From positions 2,992,132 to 3,056,131 of the forward strand of contig NW_004955477.1 in the NCBI RefSeq assembly GCF_000276665.1: DNA of 64,000 nt, read 5' to 3'. This stretch comes from Chinchilla lanigera (taxonomy: Eukaryota; Chordata; Mammalia; Rodentia; Chinchillidae). The notes beneath the pieces are model-generated. The model did no database searches, was not told the origin of the DNA, and saw only the letters and a list, made by a program, of their open reading frames with translations. Position numbers and translations under genes: made by a program. This document shows, piece by piece, positions 23,041-33,690 of the stretch; positions within the stretch are counted from its first letter, which is position 1; every line of letters starts with the position of its first letter.

Positions 23041-24283
23041 TATAAAAATGTTGCTTGGCAAGAACCATAACTGACAACACTAAAGTTTTAAAGCAACCAG
23101 AAATGTTGAATATCTGGAGCTGATTACGGGTAAGTGAACGTCTCACCATCACTGAACATCACAGACATCACTGATACAAGGACGGCTGATGAAAGTGGAA
23201 ATGGCAACAAAAGAAGTACAGAGCAGAGCCAAGGTAAGCGTGAGCAGGAACAGGGTAAGCAAGGTGTCACTCCTGAGCCAGCTGACTCAGACAGAAGGCA
23301 TCATCTGCCCCACAACCCAGTATGAGCAGGGAGGAAACTGAGGACCCTTGCTGGCATAGAGGGGCTGGCAGCATAATGCTATAGAGGAGGTCTCTCAATA
23401 CACTCTAAGTTCCTGTTTCCCATCCATGTCAGTGTTCCAGGAGGAAAAATTTCACACACATCTGCACATAGGCCTCACAAAAAAACAAATGCATGTGCAG
23501 AGATGTCCATGACGGACAAGGGCAAACAGAAAGAGGTGGATGGTCCCAGAAAACCAAGGTCAGTGGACCACAACCTGAACACCAATAATGAGCATCTACC
23601 AGCCGCCCATTGGAAGCAGCTCCAGCAAGTCACCAAGCTAGACCGGACTCAGGTGGACCAACCAGGGTTGCAGAGGAATCAGAAGCAGCAGCATGGGACC
23701 AGATGGCCAGGTGGGCAGGAGCTTTGTCTCAGTGCAGAGGTGGGTACATCTAACTGCATATACCTTCAATGAGACTGAGGGTCACAGGTTTTACCCTCAG
23801 GAAAACAGAAGAACACAACTGCTGTGAGTGCTTAATGTGCTCTAATCCTCCAGGACCGTGGCCTAGCAGGACACAGACCCACTGGGGCTCTTCTTTCCAC
23901 TACCATGCTTTCCTGCATGTTCTATTTTCGCAGATGTTCTATAATGCCTGAGCCTCAACGGGCAGGTATGTACAGGTAGGCAAAGGTACAGGAGCTACTT
24001 ACCAAGAAGGGGTTGCGCTCTGCAGGCAGGACAGATTCTGCAAAAAATAGGTTTCTCCCGTCGTTTTAACCAAGTCCTGTATAGATGCAGATGCAGATGA
24101 CTGAAGCTTCATCTGGGCCCAAGGGCCATTAAGCCAGGACATGAGTCCTCATATGCATCAGGAAGTATGGCTAGGTCTTCACCTCCTCAGTCCTAACACA
24201 GTGTTCTCCAGGAAGAACCCTGAATAACATACCCAAAGGTGGCCAGAGAATGAGACAAGAGCTAGGGTTTATTTCCTGGCCCC
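23041..24283. other. unique non-coding sequence
   Basis: No repeat or exon is recognised. The short frames at 23134-23325 and 23503-23772 (+) are Gln/Lys/Arg-rich and hydrophilic but show no known motif. Confidence 0.4.
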
Positions 24284-24333
24284 CTTTCTCCCTTCCTTCC
24301 TTCCTTCCTTCCTCTTCTACCCTCCCTCCCTCT
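24284..24333 (+). repeat. CCTT/CCCT pyrimidine simple repeat
   Basis: 'ttctcccttccttccttcc' continues into 'tcttctaccctccctccctc', an all-pyrimidine run with a few A. It abuts an antisense ID and probably grew from that element's A-rich tail. Confidence 0.85.
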
Positions 24334-24417
24334 TGTTTTGGTGGTAGGAATTGAACCTGCAGTCTTACACTCTCTAGACAAGTACTCAACCACTCAGTTA
24401 TATCCTGAGCTTCCCCG
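24334..24417 (-). mobile_element. ID-type SINE, antisense, diverged
   Basis: Read on the minus strand: 'ggggaagctcaggatataac', 'tgagtggttgagtacttgtc', then 'ttcaattcctaccaccaaaa'. The order of A box, anticodon-arm remnant and B box fits an ID unit. Its 3' tail runs into the purine tract (minus-strand sense) at 24284-24333. Confidence 0.75.
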
Positions 24418-25375
24418 CCCTTTAAATACGTAAGAGGGTGTTTTGGGGGCTCCCTTGTCAAAAACAACCAACCAAAGAAATCCAACTAAAGACACTGTAT
24501 GTGACAACATATTCATGACAGGGTTGCCAACTACTGTCTTGACTTCCAGGCAACTCTGAACCACCAGTAGTACATGCAGGACTGTTACATCAGGTACAGG
24601 CTGCCTGATGGGATGGGACAGTCCTGTATGCAACACTAGTGGTTCAAACCAGTGGGAACACGTTAAGTAACACATGTTGTGTTTCAACGTTTATCATTAC
24701 AAAATCTCTGGGGTAAAACAAGATATTCTGAGTAGTCCCTAAGTACTGAGTGGTACTATCATTATCAGTTTAACATCTTATTGTAGAATTATTATTTTCT
24801 TCTTTTCTTTCAATAGGAAAAATAGGACACTGAGCTCAGTGTTACGTTTGCACTATCATGGCGGTAATGGGGTCAAATTATGAGAAGTGGAAAAAATGCA
24901 AAATATAACAGTATGGTGATGGTGAGACAATTCCTACATGATCTGAGACCAGACTCTCAGGAACTGAATACTACACCTCATCGATGTTTCTCAGGGCAAA
25001 AACTGAGACAATAGATCTACATGACCAAACACATTGTTACAACAAACAAAAGCTCCCCAGAGAAAAGTCCCTGGTTGATGGAAGGGGAAGTGGTAGCATG
25101 TAGTTACTAACCAAGTGCCAGAAACTCTCCATGGAGAGAGTGATGTGGACAGAGCTCTCCTGACAGATTCTTTCTCCTATGACAGGTAATGTATGTACTT
25201 AGGTGTTAAAAAAAGAAAAGAAAAAAGGCAAACTCAGGTAGGAAATAAAAAAAAGTCTATGCAGCATGAAATATCTGCAAGAGACTTGTTTAGTGAAAAT
25301 TAACTAGTGGTTTAATAGGGGGGAAAAAGTCTGATATACAAGAGTGCCCCAATTTCTTCAGAGAAATTAACATTT
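24418..25375. other. unique non-coding sequence
   Basis: No named repeat or exon is recognised. Composition becomes AT-rich after about 24680, with an A-rich run near 25206-25260. Confidence 0.4.
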
Positions 25376-25880
25376 CAATCCTGTTTTTATCTAGAAGTCA
25401 TTAAACTGTGCAACATGAATTATTGGAAGTGTAGCAGCGAATTAACTCTATTCATCAACTAAGTCCAAACACTTTAGAGTGCATCGGTAATGAAAAAATA
25501 GCTCTACATTTCTATCTCTTCTCATTAAAGTAAACCAGTTTTCCCTCTCTCAGTATATAAAACTGTCTTCTCTTCATATAATTTATATTACCATAAGCTG
25601 GCTCACATTCTAAACTATTACACGCCTCCAATTAATTTTTGCAGCTTTTGCCTGAAAATTTAATGAGATAGTAGTATACGAACCTGCTGACTCCAGGTTA
25701 TGTGTATGGTCCCAATATTCCTGCTGGCATAATAAAATAACCTGATCTGGACCCCACGAGAGCATCTCCCATTGCCAGAGTGGTGAAGGAAATGTGTAAA
25801 CCAGGTCTCTATGCATTTTACTCTTTTAAATCCAGTTATAAAATTTACTGGCCTCAAATTAAACTGCTCCTACTCATCAA
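25376..25880. promoter_or_regulatory. candidate conserved non-coding element (unproven)
   Basis: AT-rich and repeat-free, with homeodomain-like AT words such as 'cctccaattaatttttgc' and 'gaaaatttaatgagatag'. Composition only supports the call; two overlapping minus-strand open frames at 25610-25857 are short and unlike any family I know. Confidence 0.25.
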
Positions 25881-26128
25881 CCTGGAGAAAAAAAGAAAGA
25901 ACCAGCTGGGTCCAATTATCGCCCAACACCGGTTCTATAAACACTTCAGAGAAGAGTAAATGTGGATGACTATTTGTGAAGACCTTGATTCTCTACCATG
26001 GAAGTGATGAGGCTGTTGGACTTCTCAAAGCCACCCCAAGAGGCAGCCAAGCCCTCTCACAGGTGAGGATGGGGACAGGAATTCCTCACTCTGTCAGGCA
26101 CATGTGCACCAATGGGGTGTACACCAGT

Positions 26129-26285
26129 TCACAGCTGTGTGTACACGCATGCGTGTGTGTACCTATCCCTGTATGCATTTGTGTAATGCCAATACACATG
26201 TATGTGCAAGTATGTGGTGTAGTATGTTTGTATGTGCAAGTGTACACATATATTTGAGCATGTGCTTTCATGTGCATGTGCACTA
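26129..26285 (+). repeat. degenerate TG/TATG-rich repeat
   Basis: The stretch is dominated by tgtgtg, tatgtgcaag and gtacac words, with alternating purine and pyrimidine over about 150 bases. It is an imperfect microsatellite. The open frames on both strands here (Cys/Val/His-rich) are products of the repeat and not genes. Confidence 0.75.
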
Positions 26286-26289
26286 AAGT

Positions 26290-27174
26290 GCCCCTGAGGG
26301 AGTTCAGACAAAAATGAGGTCACAGGCATTGGTAACTTGAAAGTCTCAATGACATCCCCCTGTAGTCACTACCCTCTGCCTAGAGATCTAGGTGCAAACA
26401 AAAGGTAAAAGGAGCCAATAACACTAGGTGAAGCAATAGTAATCATGATTCATAAAGTGTCCACTATGCATCTCTCTCTCTATGCAGATCTTAAACTATA
26501 CTGAGACAGTCTGCCATCCGTTATTGTGTTGGTATGAAACCGGAGTATATTTAGCTCTAGGAATGAGCTGATGGACTGTAAGAACCCGCAGTCACTGCTT
26601 ACTTACACTGCTAACAATGACTCCAACACCCTCATCACTGGGCCTAAGAATTAATGTTAACAACAGAATATGTGGCATTGACGAAATGTGACTGTGTAAG
26701 AGTTACCCTTCATATATGAGTTGGTGGATGTTTCTGTTTAAGTTCTTATGAAGGTCAGTTCCTCGGGATTGAAGGGATGAGGCTTCTATGGAGGAAGGTT
26801 ATGCCATAGATCCAGCCTAGGGGTTGCCACTGGTCAACAGAGATAGACAAACAGGCATCTGAACTGCCCCTCCTGCACTGGTCCACCTGGGACCCTGGCT
26901 ACAGCAAAGTCTTAGACTCATTTTGGACTGGGGTCACCTCCAGGGAGTAGGGTATTTAGGGCACAGAGATCCACTCTATCAATAAAATCAACAAGCTCAC
27001 CTGACTGTGAGGATTTGCCAGGTCAAGAAACCCCCCTTTTATATGTTGTTTGTAATCAAATATGGGCTTGGAAGAGCCAGATTAAAGCCACCACTTGAAA
27101 TGTGGTCACGTGAACTCAATCCCACACTTATACCCAAGGTCCAAACAGATGTGGGATCAGAATCTGCTGGGTAT
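26290..27174. other. unique non-coding sequence
   Basis: No repeat, exon or RNA gene is recognised in this stretch. Confidence 0.4.
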
Positions 27175-27345
27175 GTGGCCCAAACCTGAATCCAGGTTCA
27201 AATCTTACTTCTGCTCCTGTTAAGTGCCAAAAAGTCGATGAACCTCCATTATCCCCAGTAACAGGAATAAATGAGGGTAAGAACCCCAAACTACCAGGAC
27301 CGTGCTCCATACATGGGTCTGAATGAAGCTAGGTATAAGTGCCTG
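27175..27345 (+). mobile_element. MIR SINE, diverged
   Basis: 'tgaatccaggttcaaatc', 'ttacttctgctcctgttaag', and 'gatgaacctccattatcc' followed by 'aataaatgagggtaagaacc' follow the order of a MIR element from its tRNA-like head through the core to the 'ggtataagtgcctgg' end. Confidence 0.6.
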
Positions 27346-27419
27346 GTGTACACAGAATGTGCTGCTCATGCGGCTTCATTTCCAGGGCCAGTGGCTGCAC
27401 CACTCCGGGCCCTCCAAAT

Positions 27420-27511
27420 TTAAAAAAAGGAAGGAAGGAAGAAAGGAAGGAAGGAAGAAAGGAAGGGAGGGAGGGAGGGATGGAGGGAGGGAGGGAAGGA
27501 GGGAGGAGAAA
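27420..27511 (+). repeat. GGAA/GGGA microsatellite
   Basis: About 90 bases of ggaa, gaaa and ggga units follow a short A-run, with a single 'ggatgg' break. The Lys/Glu/Gly-rich open frames across it are repeat artefacts. Confidence 0.9.
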
Positions 27512-28149
27512 CCAGTCCATTTTCAACTCAGCTTTCCTAGGGAGGGGAAGGCACAGGACTCAAACCCTGATTCCTAACACTTAGCTTTCAATCCAGGCTC
27601 ACTAAAGGACACTCCTTCCCCCAGCTGCAACCAAAGCAGTGGCACTGTCTGCTGGAGGAATATTCCTTTGCAAAGGGAGCTGTTTGTTCCTCACCCTCAA
27701 CTGGAAGAGATTAGGTTTGCTGGCTGTCATGGCTAGCAACAGGTCTGTATTAAAAATGAGTAGCTGAGTCTCCAAAAACCCTTAAAAAAAGAGAACACAA
27801 AGGTACCTAGCTACCATGCAAATGGTACCTCCAAGAATAGCAGAAGGGTTCCTGAGCACTGCTCAGGTCCACATTTACTTTGCCTGAACCTATCACTCCC
27901 CCAAGTGTATCTCAGCTGGGCATTCTGGGTTCATCCCAGAACCAACACAATGCCTGCACATTCTGGCCACAGGTATCCTAAATGTAAGGTTCTGTGTAGT
28001 TGCAGGTCCAGTCCTAAGGCATGAGAATCAAACCTAAATCCCATAAGGCCACACCCTGGGGAGGACACATAAGATATCACCAAGATCAAAACTAAATGTT
28101 GCAAACATTCTCACGCTGAACAAAAGCTATTAACTGTTACTGGCATGCA
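27512..28149. other. unique non-coding sequence
   Basis: Nothing beyond the end of the purine repeat is recognised: no exon, RNA gene or named element. Confidence 0.4.
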
Positions 28150-29420
28150 CAGATGTTGCCTATTTCTAAAAATTCCCAACTAGATCAATTAGCATATTAT
28201 AAAGAATTTACCTCCGTTTTCCCTTGACAGATCATAAAAGCCAAAACACAATGCTCAGTTTGAAATTGACAAGTGTATATAGCAGGAGATGCTGTATTAA
28301 CTGCAAACAACAGCAAAAGAAAATAGTATTTATAATGATTAGACACCTAATTAATTCTAGCAGTAGACTGTCAAAAGCTATACATGCATTTCTTTGGTAA
28401 CCGAATCTCAACATCAAACAAGTCATTTCTGCTCTGTGAAGGCAAGTCCTAACATTTTCCTAGCACTTGCACCCACCCAGCAATGTGGCTCTTCATTTGC
28501 TTTCTAGGTAAGTTACTGAGAGCACGTGTGGAGTAGAGCAGGAAGGCTGGAACCCAGGGTAAACAGACATGCACGCGCACACAAAAATTAGGAGCAATAA
28601 GGTTTAAAATTTAAGTTCAAATACTGCAACATATGTAAATATTAACATAGCTCTAAGATAAGCCCCATCCCCTACTATGGCAATTAACTCAGTTGAGAGG
28701 AAGGAATTCTCATGCTTCTGCCATGTGAAAAAATCTGGGGCCTTTTGTTGTCCTCTAACTTGACAATGGGGTGGGGGGAATAGCTCTAAAGCAGACAAAG
28801 GTATAATGGCATTATTATCCTCTGAAACTTTACGCATTCTCCTTACTTGTATGTTTAGAAATGACCCTTTGCAGAAGGAGTGGGGAAGATAAGGACAAGA
28901 GGAGTAAGAATAACATGTGAAACCAAAATTAAATTAATACATGCAGAGTGGTCCTTCTTACTATTCTTTCAGAATTCGCCTCCTAGATTGCAAATCAAAA
29001 TCTGCATTTAAATAGAATATTTTTAATGTAGAAAAGAGGAAGCCCTAGGGTACAAAGGTATTGCATTCAATATCTATGGGCACAACATTGCATTTTAAAT
29101 GAGATGCAGTATTTTGAAATTTACTGAATATATTACATATTCCAAATTGTCTTGTTATTACTATTTTTACTAAATTCTATCTTAATAGGTATGTTTCTTT
29201 TACAGGCAGGACTGTTAATAAAAGTAATGTGATATTACATCATTCTATCAATTTAATCTTGAGAAAAGATTACACGATCCTGGATCTCAAAAAGCTGTAG
29301 GCTCTGATAATTCCAGCCATTATTCAGTGTGAAATTCAAACAGTCTGAATTCATTAACATTGGTTGTTACAAATCTGCATCTTTAGACTTTGCTATAAAA
29401 TGCAGGAGTCCAAACTCAGT
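28150..29420. promoter_or_regulatory. long AT-rich repeat-free block, candidate regulatory DNA (unproven)
   Basis: About 1.27 kb shows no recognisable mobile element in a window where one occurs about every 1.5 kb. It includes 'cacctaattaattctagc' near 28350 and 'ctatcaatttaatcttgag' near 29250. Stop codons are dense in all frames. Lack of insertions and AT-rich homeodomain-type words fit a conserved non-coding cluster, but this is inference. Confidence 0.28.
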
Positions 29421-29699
29421 GACCTGAATCTAACAACCTTTCATGTGAAGTGGTCGTGTTCACCAGCTTCTCCCAGCGTGATTCTCAGATAAAGCCTGAC
29501 GTCCTCACCCTCTCCACAGCCACGGAGAGATGGGGGCTCTGTCGGCCTCAGGCCCTGCTCTGCTTAAAGGTGTCCCTCACAGTTCAAGTATTGCAGACTT
29601 AAATTCAGATGTCGATGGTACCCGGAGGTGAGACCTTCAGGGGTTGAGCCAGGCTTGATGAGGCCAGGAAGGTGTGTACTGGGTGGTGTCAATGGTCAC

Positions 29700-29822
29700 A
29701 TGCTCTCTCTGTCACCAGATGCTGCCACCTCAGTAGTGAGCTCCTCAGCTGCTACAACTGTAAGAAATTTCTTTCCTGTATAAATCACCCAGTCGGTAGT
29801 ACTATTACAGCAGCAGAACACA
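29700..29822 (+). mobile_element. MaLR LTR 3' fragment (MLT1/MST-like)
   Basis: 'acaactgtaagaaatttc', 'tttcctgtataaatcacc', 'cagtcggtagtactattac' and 'agcagcagaacacagc' match the last part of an MLT1/MST LTR ('cagtctgtggtattttgtta' in the usual form). The 5' part is not recognised. Confidence 0.65.
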
Positions 29823-30379
29823 GCTTGAGAGAGGCCCTGTGCTGACACTAATGGGAAAACTGCGGACATTCAGCCAACAGGAGAGTGGGAAGGTATTCTC
29901 AGACAACGATGCACCTCTCAGACAACTGGACACACACAGGGTACAGGTCAGCTGACTCAGGTGCATGTGCATAGCACCAGCACATCGGCTTTGCTGTGGC
30001 GGCTTCAACCAGTGCATGAGCATCTGGTAAAAGCTTCAGTGTAACCTGAAATCCTTCATCACACGGTACAGAAACATCACCAGGGTGATCGGAAAAGTGG
30101 GCACGCTCTACCTTTCAAGTCCCAGGAGGAAAACATCGCCTTCAGGAACATGCTAAAAATGCCACTGTTGAGAAAGATGAAAGTTCTGTTCTGGCATCTA
30201 CTACATTTTCATTACAGCATTAAGCACAGGTGCCGTCTGGGAGAAATACACCCTGTGCTACTACTTCTAGACAGAGACAGGGCCCCCATGCTTAGCCTAT
30301 AGCTGTCTGCATTTATTGCTGCTGTTATTGATGACAATGATGCTGTTGCAACCACTGCTGATGACCAAGATGACAGCAC
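29823..30379. other. unique non-coding sequence
   Basis: No named repeat or gene is recognised. A CTG-type cluster ('attgctgctgttattg') occurs near 30316. Confidence 0.4.
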
Positions 30380-30565
30380 TCATTCTCTCCTAAACCTGTA
30401 CAGTGTACCAGGCACTTGCTCAGCCCTCCTCAATATTACTTCATTGAATTCTGACAATCTTGAGATCAAGCACTACCATTCACCCCAGCTGATTGACAGA
30501 GGGGACTGAGGCACTAAACTTAGAAACATTTAGCTTTTCCCAAGGTCAGTGTTATCAGAGGAGGT
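30380..30565 (+). mobile_element. MIR SINE, diverged
   Basis: 'gtgtaccaggcacttgctc', 'attacttcattgaattctg', 'ggggactgaggcactaaac' and 'ttcccaaggtcagtg' are the MIR 5' part and core in order. The copy is old and eroded. Confidence 0.65.
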
Positions 30566-30689
30566 CACGGTCAAACTGACAAGTACTTCCTGGCCATGCC
30601 ATCAGGACCCTGACTTCTGCCCACCATACCAAGGTCTTGGCATTATACTCTTTACCTTCCCTCTATCCCCATGCAAATACAAGCAGGAA

Positions 30690-31030
30690 GAGCCAAAGCC
30701 ATCGGGCTGCTGAAGGGAATGACTGTTATGATGCAATTCCATGCTGAAGAGCAGAGCTGCCTCCCAGCCAAGTCTAACGCTGCATCAATCTGCTCTGTTT
30801 AAGATGAGCGCAGAAGGCTTTCCGGCCTTAAACAGGCCTCGAAGTGCTGCCACTTAAAGACTGTGGGAGATCAGAGCACAAATCAATATGGATGCTCCTT
30901 CCTAGAGGAAGCTACAGCTGACATCATGGTTTAGAGGTCATCTTATGCTGTAATTAGGGAGCGGCAATTAGTTGCAATTGAATTATGAAAAGCCAGGAAT
31001 AGTATCTTCTCATCCAAGTGAAGGTTTTAA
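30690..31030. promoter_or_regulatory. candidate conserved non-coding element with homeodomain-type sites (unproven)
   Basis: Near 30948-30990 there is 'ctgtaattagggagcggc' followed by 'aattagttgcaattgaatta', a dense set of TAAT/ATTA words. The flanks are balanced in composition, free of recognised repeats, and carry a few retained CpGs. This resembles developmental enhancers; no conservation could be measured. Confidence 0.28.
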
Positions 31031-32686
31031 ATACATGTAGGTCTGGGGCCATCAGATGCACACTCAGGAGGCGTCAGCCTCAGAACGCAAGGAATTGCAG
31101 GCAGCCACCACGCTGGGCCCATGACAGAATCAGATACACATGCCATCTGAGCTTTGGCCCCAAAGGTCTGGGACTTCAGGACTCAGAGAACCAGTTGGGC
31201 TCAAGATCACATCTTGGATGTAGTCAGGATAGTGGAACCACAAGCCCTCTTACCTGTGAGAGCAGCACAAATAGGGCACCCCCAGGTAACAGGAGAGTGC
31301 AGGGAAGCCCCCACACCCCACAGGTGAGACCCCCGACCATGTGCACAAAGGCAATACAGAGGCATGCCTGTGGTGGAACACTAAAGAATATGGTTTTATC
31401 TTTTTCAGAACACATACACTCCCCTGGACAGGTAGTATAACATGCTGGTTTGCCTTCTGTCTGCAGAAAACACTCCCAACTTAATACAGGGCAAAGCAGC
31501 CTTCCAGACAGGAGCTGGGATGGGTTCCTGCATGAGCCCAGCTACTCCACACCTCCCTGGCTTACTGCAGCCTGGGTTTATTCAAAGAAAAATTCAGGGG
31601 CATCTGCACTGTGTAGGCTGTGCACAGAAAATTAAGGAGACAACAAGTATAACAGACAAAGCTCTGCCTCAGTGAGTTTGCAGAAATCACTAGAAGGTTC
31701 TGTGTGCTAGACTGCTTCCCCTTAATCCATGCTTTTAGTTTAATCTTACTTGCTAGGAGAGTCAGAAGGGTCAGGAAAAGACCCAGGCAGAAGAGACTAC
31801 AAGCCGGCTGCTGTGCCAATGACTACGGGACCACATCACCTAGTGAAGAAGTGCATGATCTGTCTTCAGTTCGCAAACGGGGCTGGGAGCACTTGCTCTG
31901 ACCCAGCTCTTTATGTTTGCTAGCCTGGAGGCTCTAGGACCCTTGCCTAATTGCACCCCCGCGCATCCGGAGTTGATTCCGGAGTTGATTCCGGAGTTGA
32001 TTCTCCCCCATGCTCTCCTCAGAAACTCTGTGCTTCGTGCTTCAATTCAATTTTTCAAGAAGGTGCTGATTACACCCTCCTCAGGACTACAAAGGTTCGC
32101 TGTGAGTTAAAATGTATACCTGAGGCAACCACATAACAGGTGTGGTGTTACAAGGAACAGGAACCAGATACCTTCACCACTCATCCTTGTTTTCTACACA
32201 TCTATACCAAAACATGACACAATGTTGTTCAGAGAAATGAAGGCCCTCTTCAAGGGGATCCAATTGCAAGTTCCCAGGTAACGCCTAAGTTGTCAGCCTA
32301 GAGAAAGGTCAGAAGGTGAGGATCAGGTGTGGGAGTCACTGTTGTCAGTGAGCATACACTTATGAGAAATAGAAATTAAATACTGTGATCAGATGCTCTA
32401 AACTGCTTTACGTCCACAAGTTATGTTTTTTATCCTTGCACATTAACGTTTTTTCCTAATGTTCTATTTTTTTGCCACATATAATTAATTTTAACAGCTT
32501 CTGCAACTTACCTCCACAGGTTGTTGCAGTTTCTCTTAAATAGCATACTGCTGAGAAATTGATTTGTTTGCTCTGTCTGCCTAAAGAAATCACTATGAAA
32601 TATGTATATATGTCAGTGTTCGGGGTGCTTCTTGGGATAAGTACAGAAAAATGTCCCGTTTTTACCTCCTCACACAAGAGTCTACT
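31031..32686. other. unique sequence with a 12-bp triplet repeat
   Basis: No named element or exon is recognised. A perfect 12-bp unit ccggagttgatt occurs three times at 31967-32002. The 140-codon frame at 31018-31440 (+) has no recognisable domain. Confidence 0.4.
31967..32002 (+). repeat. perfect 12-bp tandem repeat, three units
   Basis: The unit ccggagttgatt is repeated three times with no mismatch. Because the unit is a multiple of three, one forward frame reads a four-residue repeat; the frame is short and has no other sign of being coding. Confidence 0.9.
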
Positions 32687-32704
32687 CAGGGAAGATATTC
32701 TCAT

Positions 32705-32795
32705 TTTTCTTTTTCTTTTTTTGGTACCGGGAATCAAACTCATGACCTCAGGCTTGCCAGGCAAGCGCTTACACTGCTGAGCTACATCCCCGGCC
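32705..32795 (-). mobile_element. young ID SINE, antisense, with 18-bp target-site duplication
   Basis: On the minus strand: 'gggccggggatgtagctcag', 'cgcttgcctggcaagcctg', 'gagtttgattcccggtacc', then an A-rich tail (plus-strand 'tttttctttttcttttttt'). The direct repeat cagggaagatattctcat is identical at 32687-32704 and 32796-32813. It is one of the younger insertions. Confidence 0.93.
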
Positions 32796-32813
32796 CAGGG
32801 AAGATATTCTCAT

Positions 32814-33328
32814 GAACTACCCGTATACCCACAAACAAAAACTGGCGAATTACACAACATTTTCTTTTAAAACCCGCTATTTATCCTTAACTGGTACAAG
32901 TCTGGAGGAATTATCTAATTGCTATGTGGAAAGAATGAACTGCAAAAGCAGTCAGTTAACTAGGAACACTTTGTAACAGCTTGGGGCCAGGTAGGAGTTG
33001 CCAACTTTGCCAAAAATAAACAAATCAATCAATAAATAAAGCAAATGTGTTTCCTTGGTATTAATGCCAAGGAAGGAAAACCCAGGCAGCGTGCCCTTCT
33101 TTCTCAGGCCTAGATAAAAACACCAGGCTAGGAACACACCTTTCACAAGGGACAGAAGAACTATGTTTTCCTAGAAAGTTACTTTAGTATTTAGCTTTCT
33201 GCTCTTTAAAAGCAAAAGTGAAAACTGAGATCAGAAACGTCATGAAAAATTCTAAAAGCAGCCAGGTTCTTTGCTCTCACATTGGCCCTGAATTCAGGGT
33301 CCACCTCAGCAGACTGTTTCTTGGACTA
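32814..33328. other. unique non-coding sequence
   Basis: Nothing named is recognised. An A-rich 'aataaacaaatcaatcaa' run occurs near 33017. Confidence 0.4.
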
Positions 33329-33342
33329 CTGAAGATTTCTTT

Positions 33343-33494
33343 CCATTTTTTTGAGACAGGGTCTCATTATGCAGTTCAGGCTGGCCTTGAACCCACCCAC
33401 TATGGATGATCCTAGGCTGGCCTTGAACTCACAGCAATCCCCCTGCCTCAGCTTCCCAAGTGCTGGAATTACTGGTTTATGACACCACGCCCAG
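33343..33494 (-). mobile_element. B1 SINE, antisense, with internal duplication and target-site duplication
   Basis: The plus strand shows 'tttttttgagacagggtctc', two copies of a 'caggctggccttgaac' type block, then 'tgcctcagcttcccaagtgc' and 'accacgcccagc', which is a reversed B1. The repeated block is the internal duplication of rodent B1. The direct repeat ctgaagatttcttt flanks it at 33329-33342 and 33495-33508. Confidence 0.92.
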
Positions 33495-33560
33495 CTGAAG
33501 ATTTCTTTTATAGGTCAATCAACTAAAAACTGCCAAGACCATGTTTAAAATACAAAATGT

Positions 33561-33690
33561 TGCTGGGTGTGGTGGCACGTGGCTGTAATTCTAGCACTTG
33601 GGGAGGTCAGGCAGGATTGCTGTGAGTTTCAGGATAGCTTGGACTACATAGTGAGAACCTCTCTTAAAAAACAAACAAAAAAACCCACAA
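33561..33690 (+). mobile_element. B1 SINE
   Basis: 'gctgggtgtggtggcacgtg', 'gctgtaattctagcacttgg', 'ggatagcttggactacatag' and 'tgagaacctctcttaaaaaa' follow B1 in sense orientation with a caaa-rich tail. It lies about 65 bp from the antisense B1, forming an inverted pair that could fold in a transcript. Confidence 0.9.

Noticed and set aside
26086..26329. Cys/His/Thr-rich frames on both strands
   Set aside because: They are translations of a degenerate TG-rich microsatellite.
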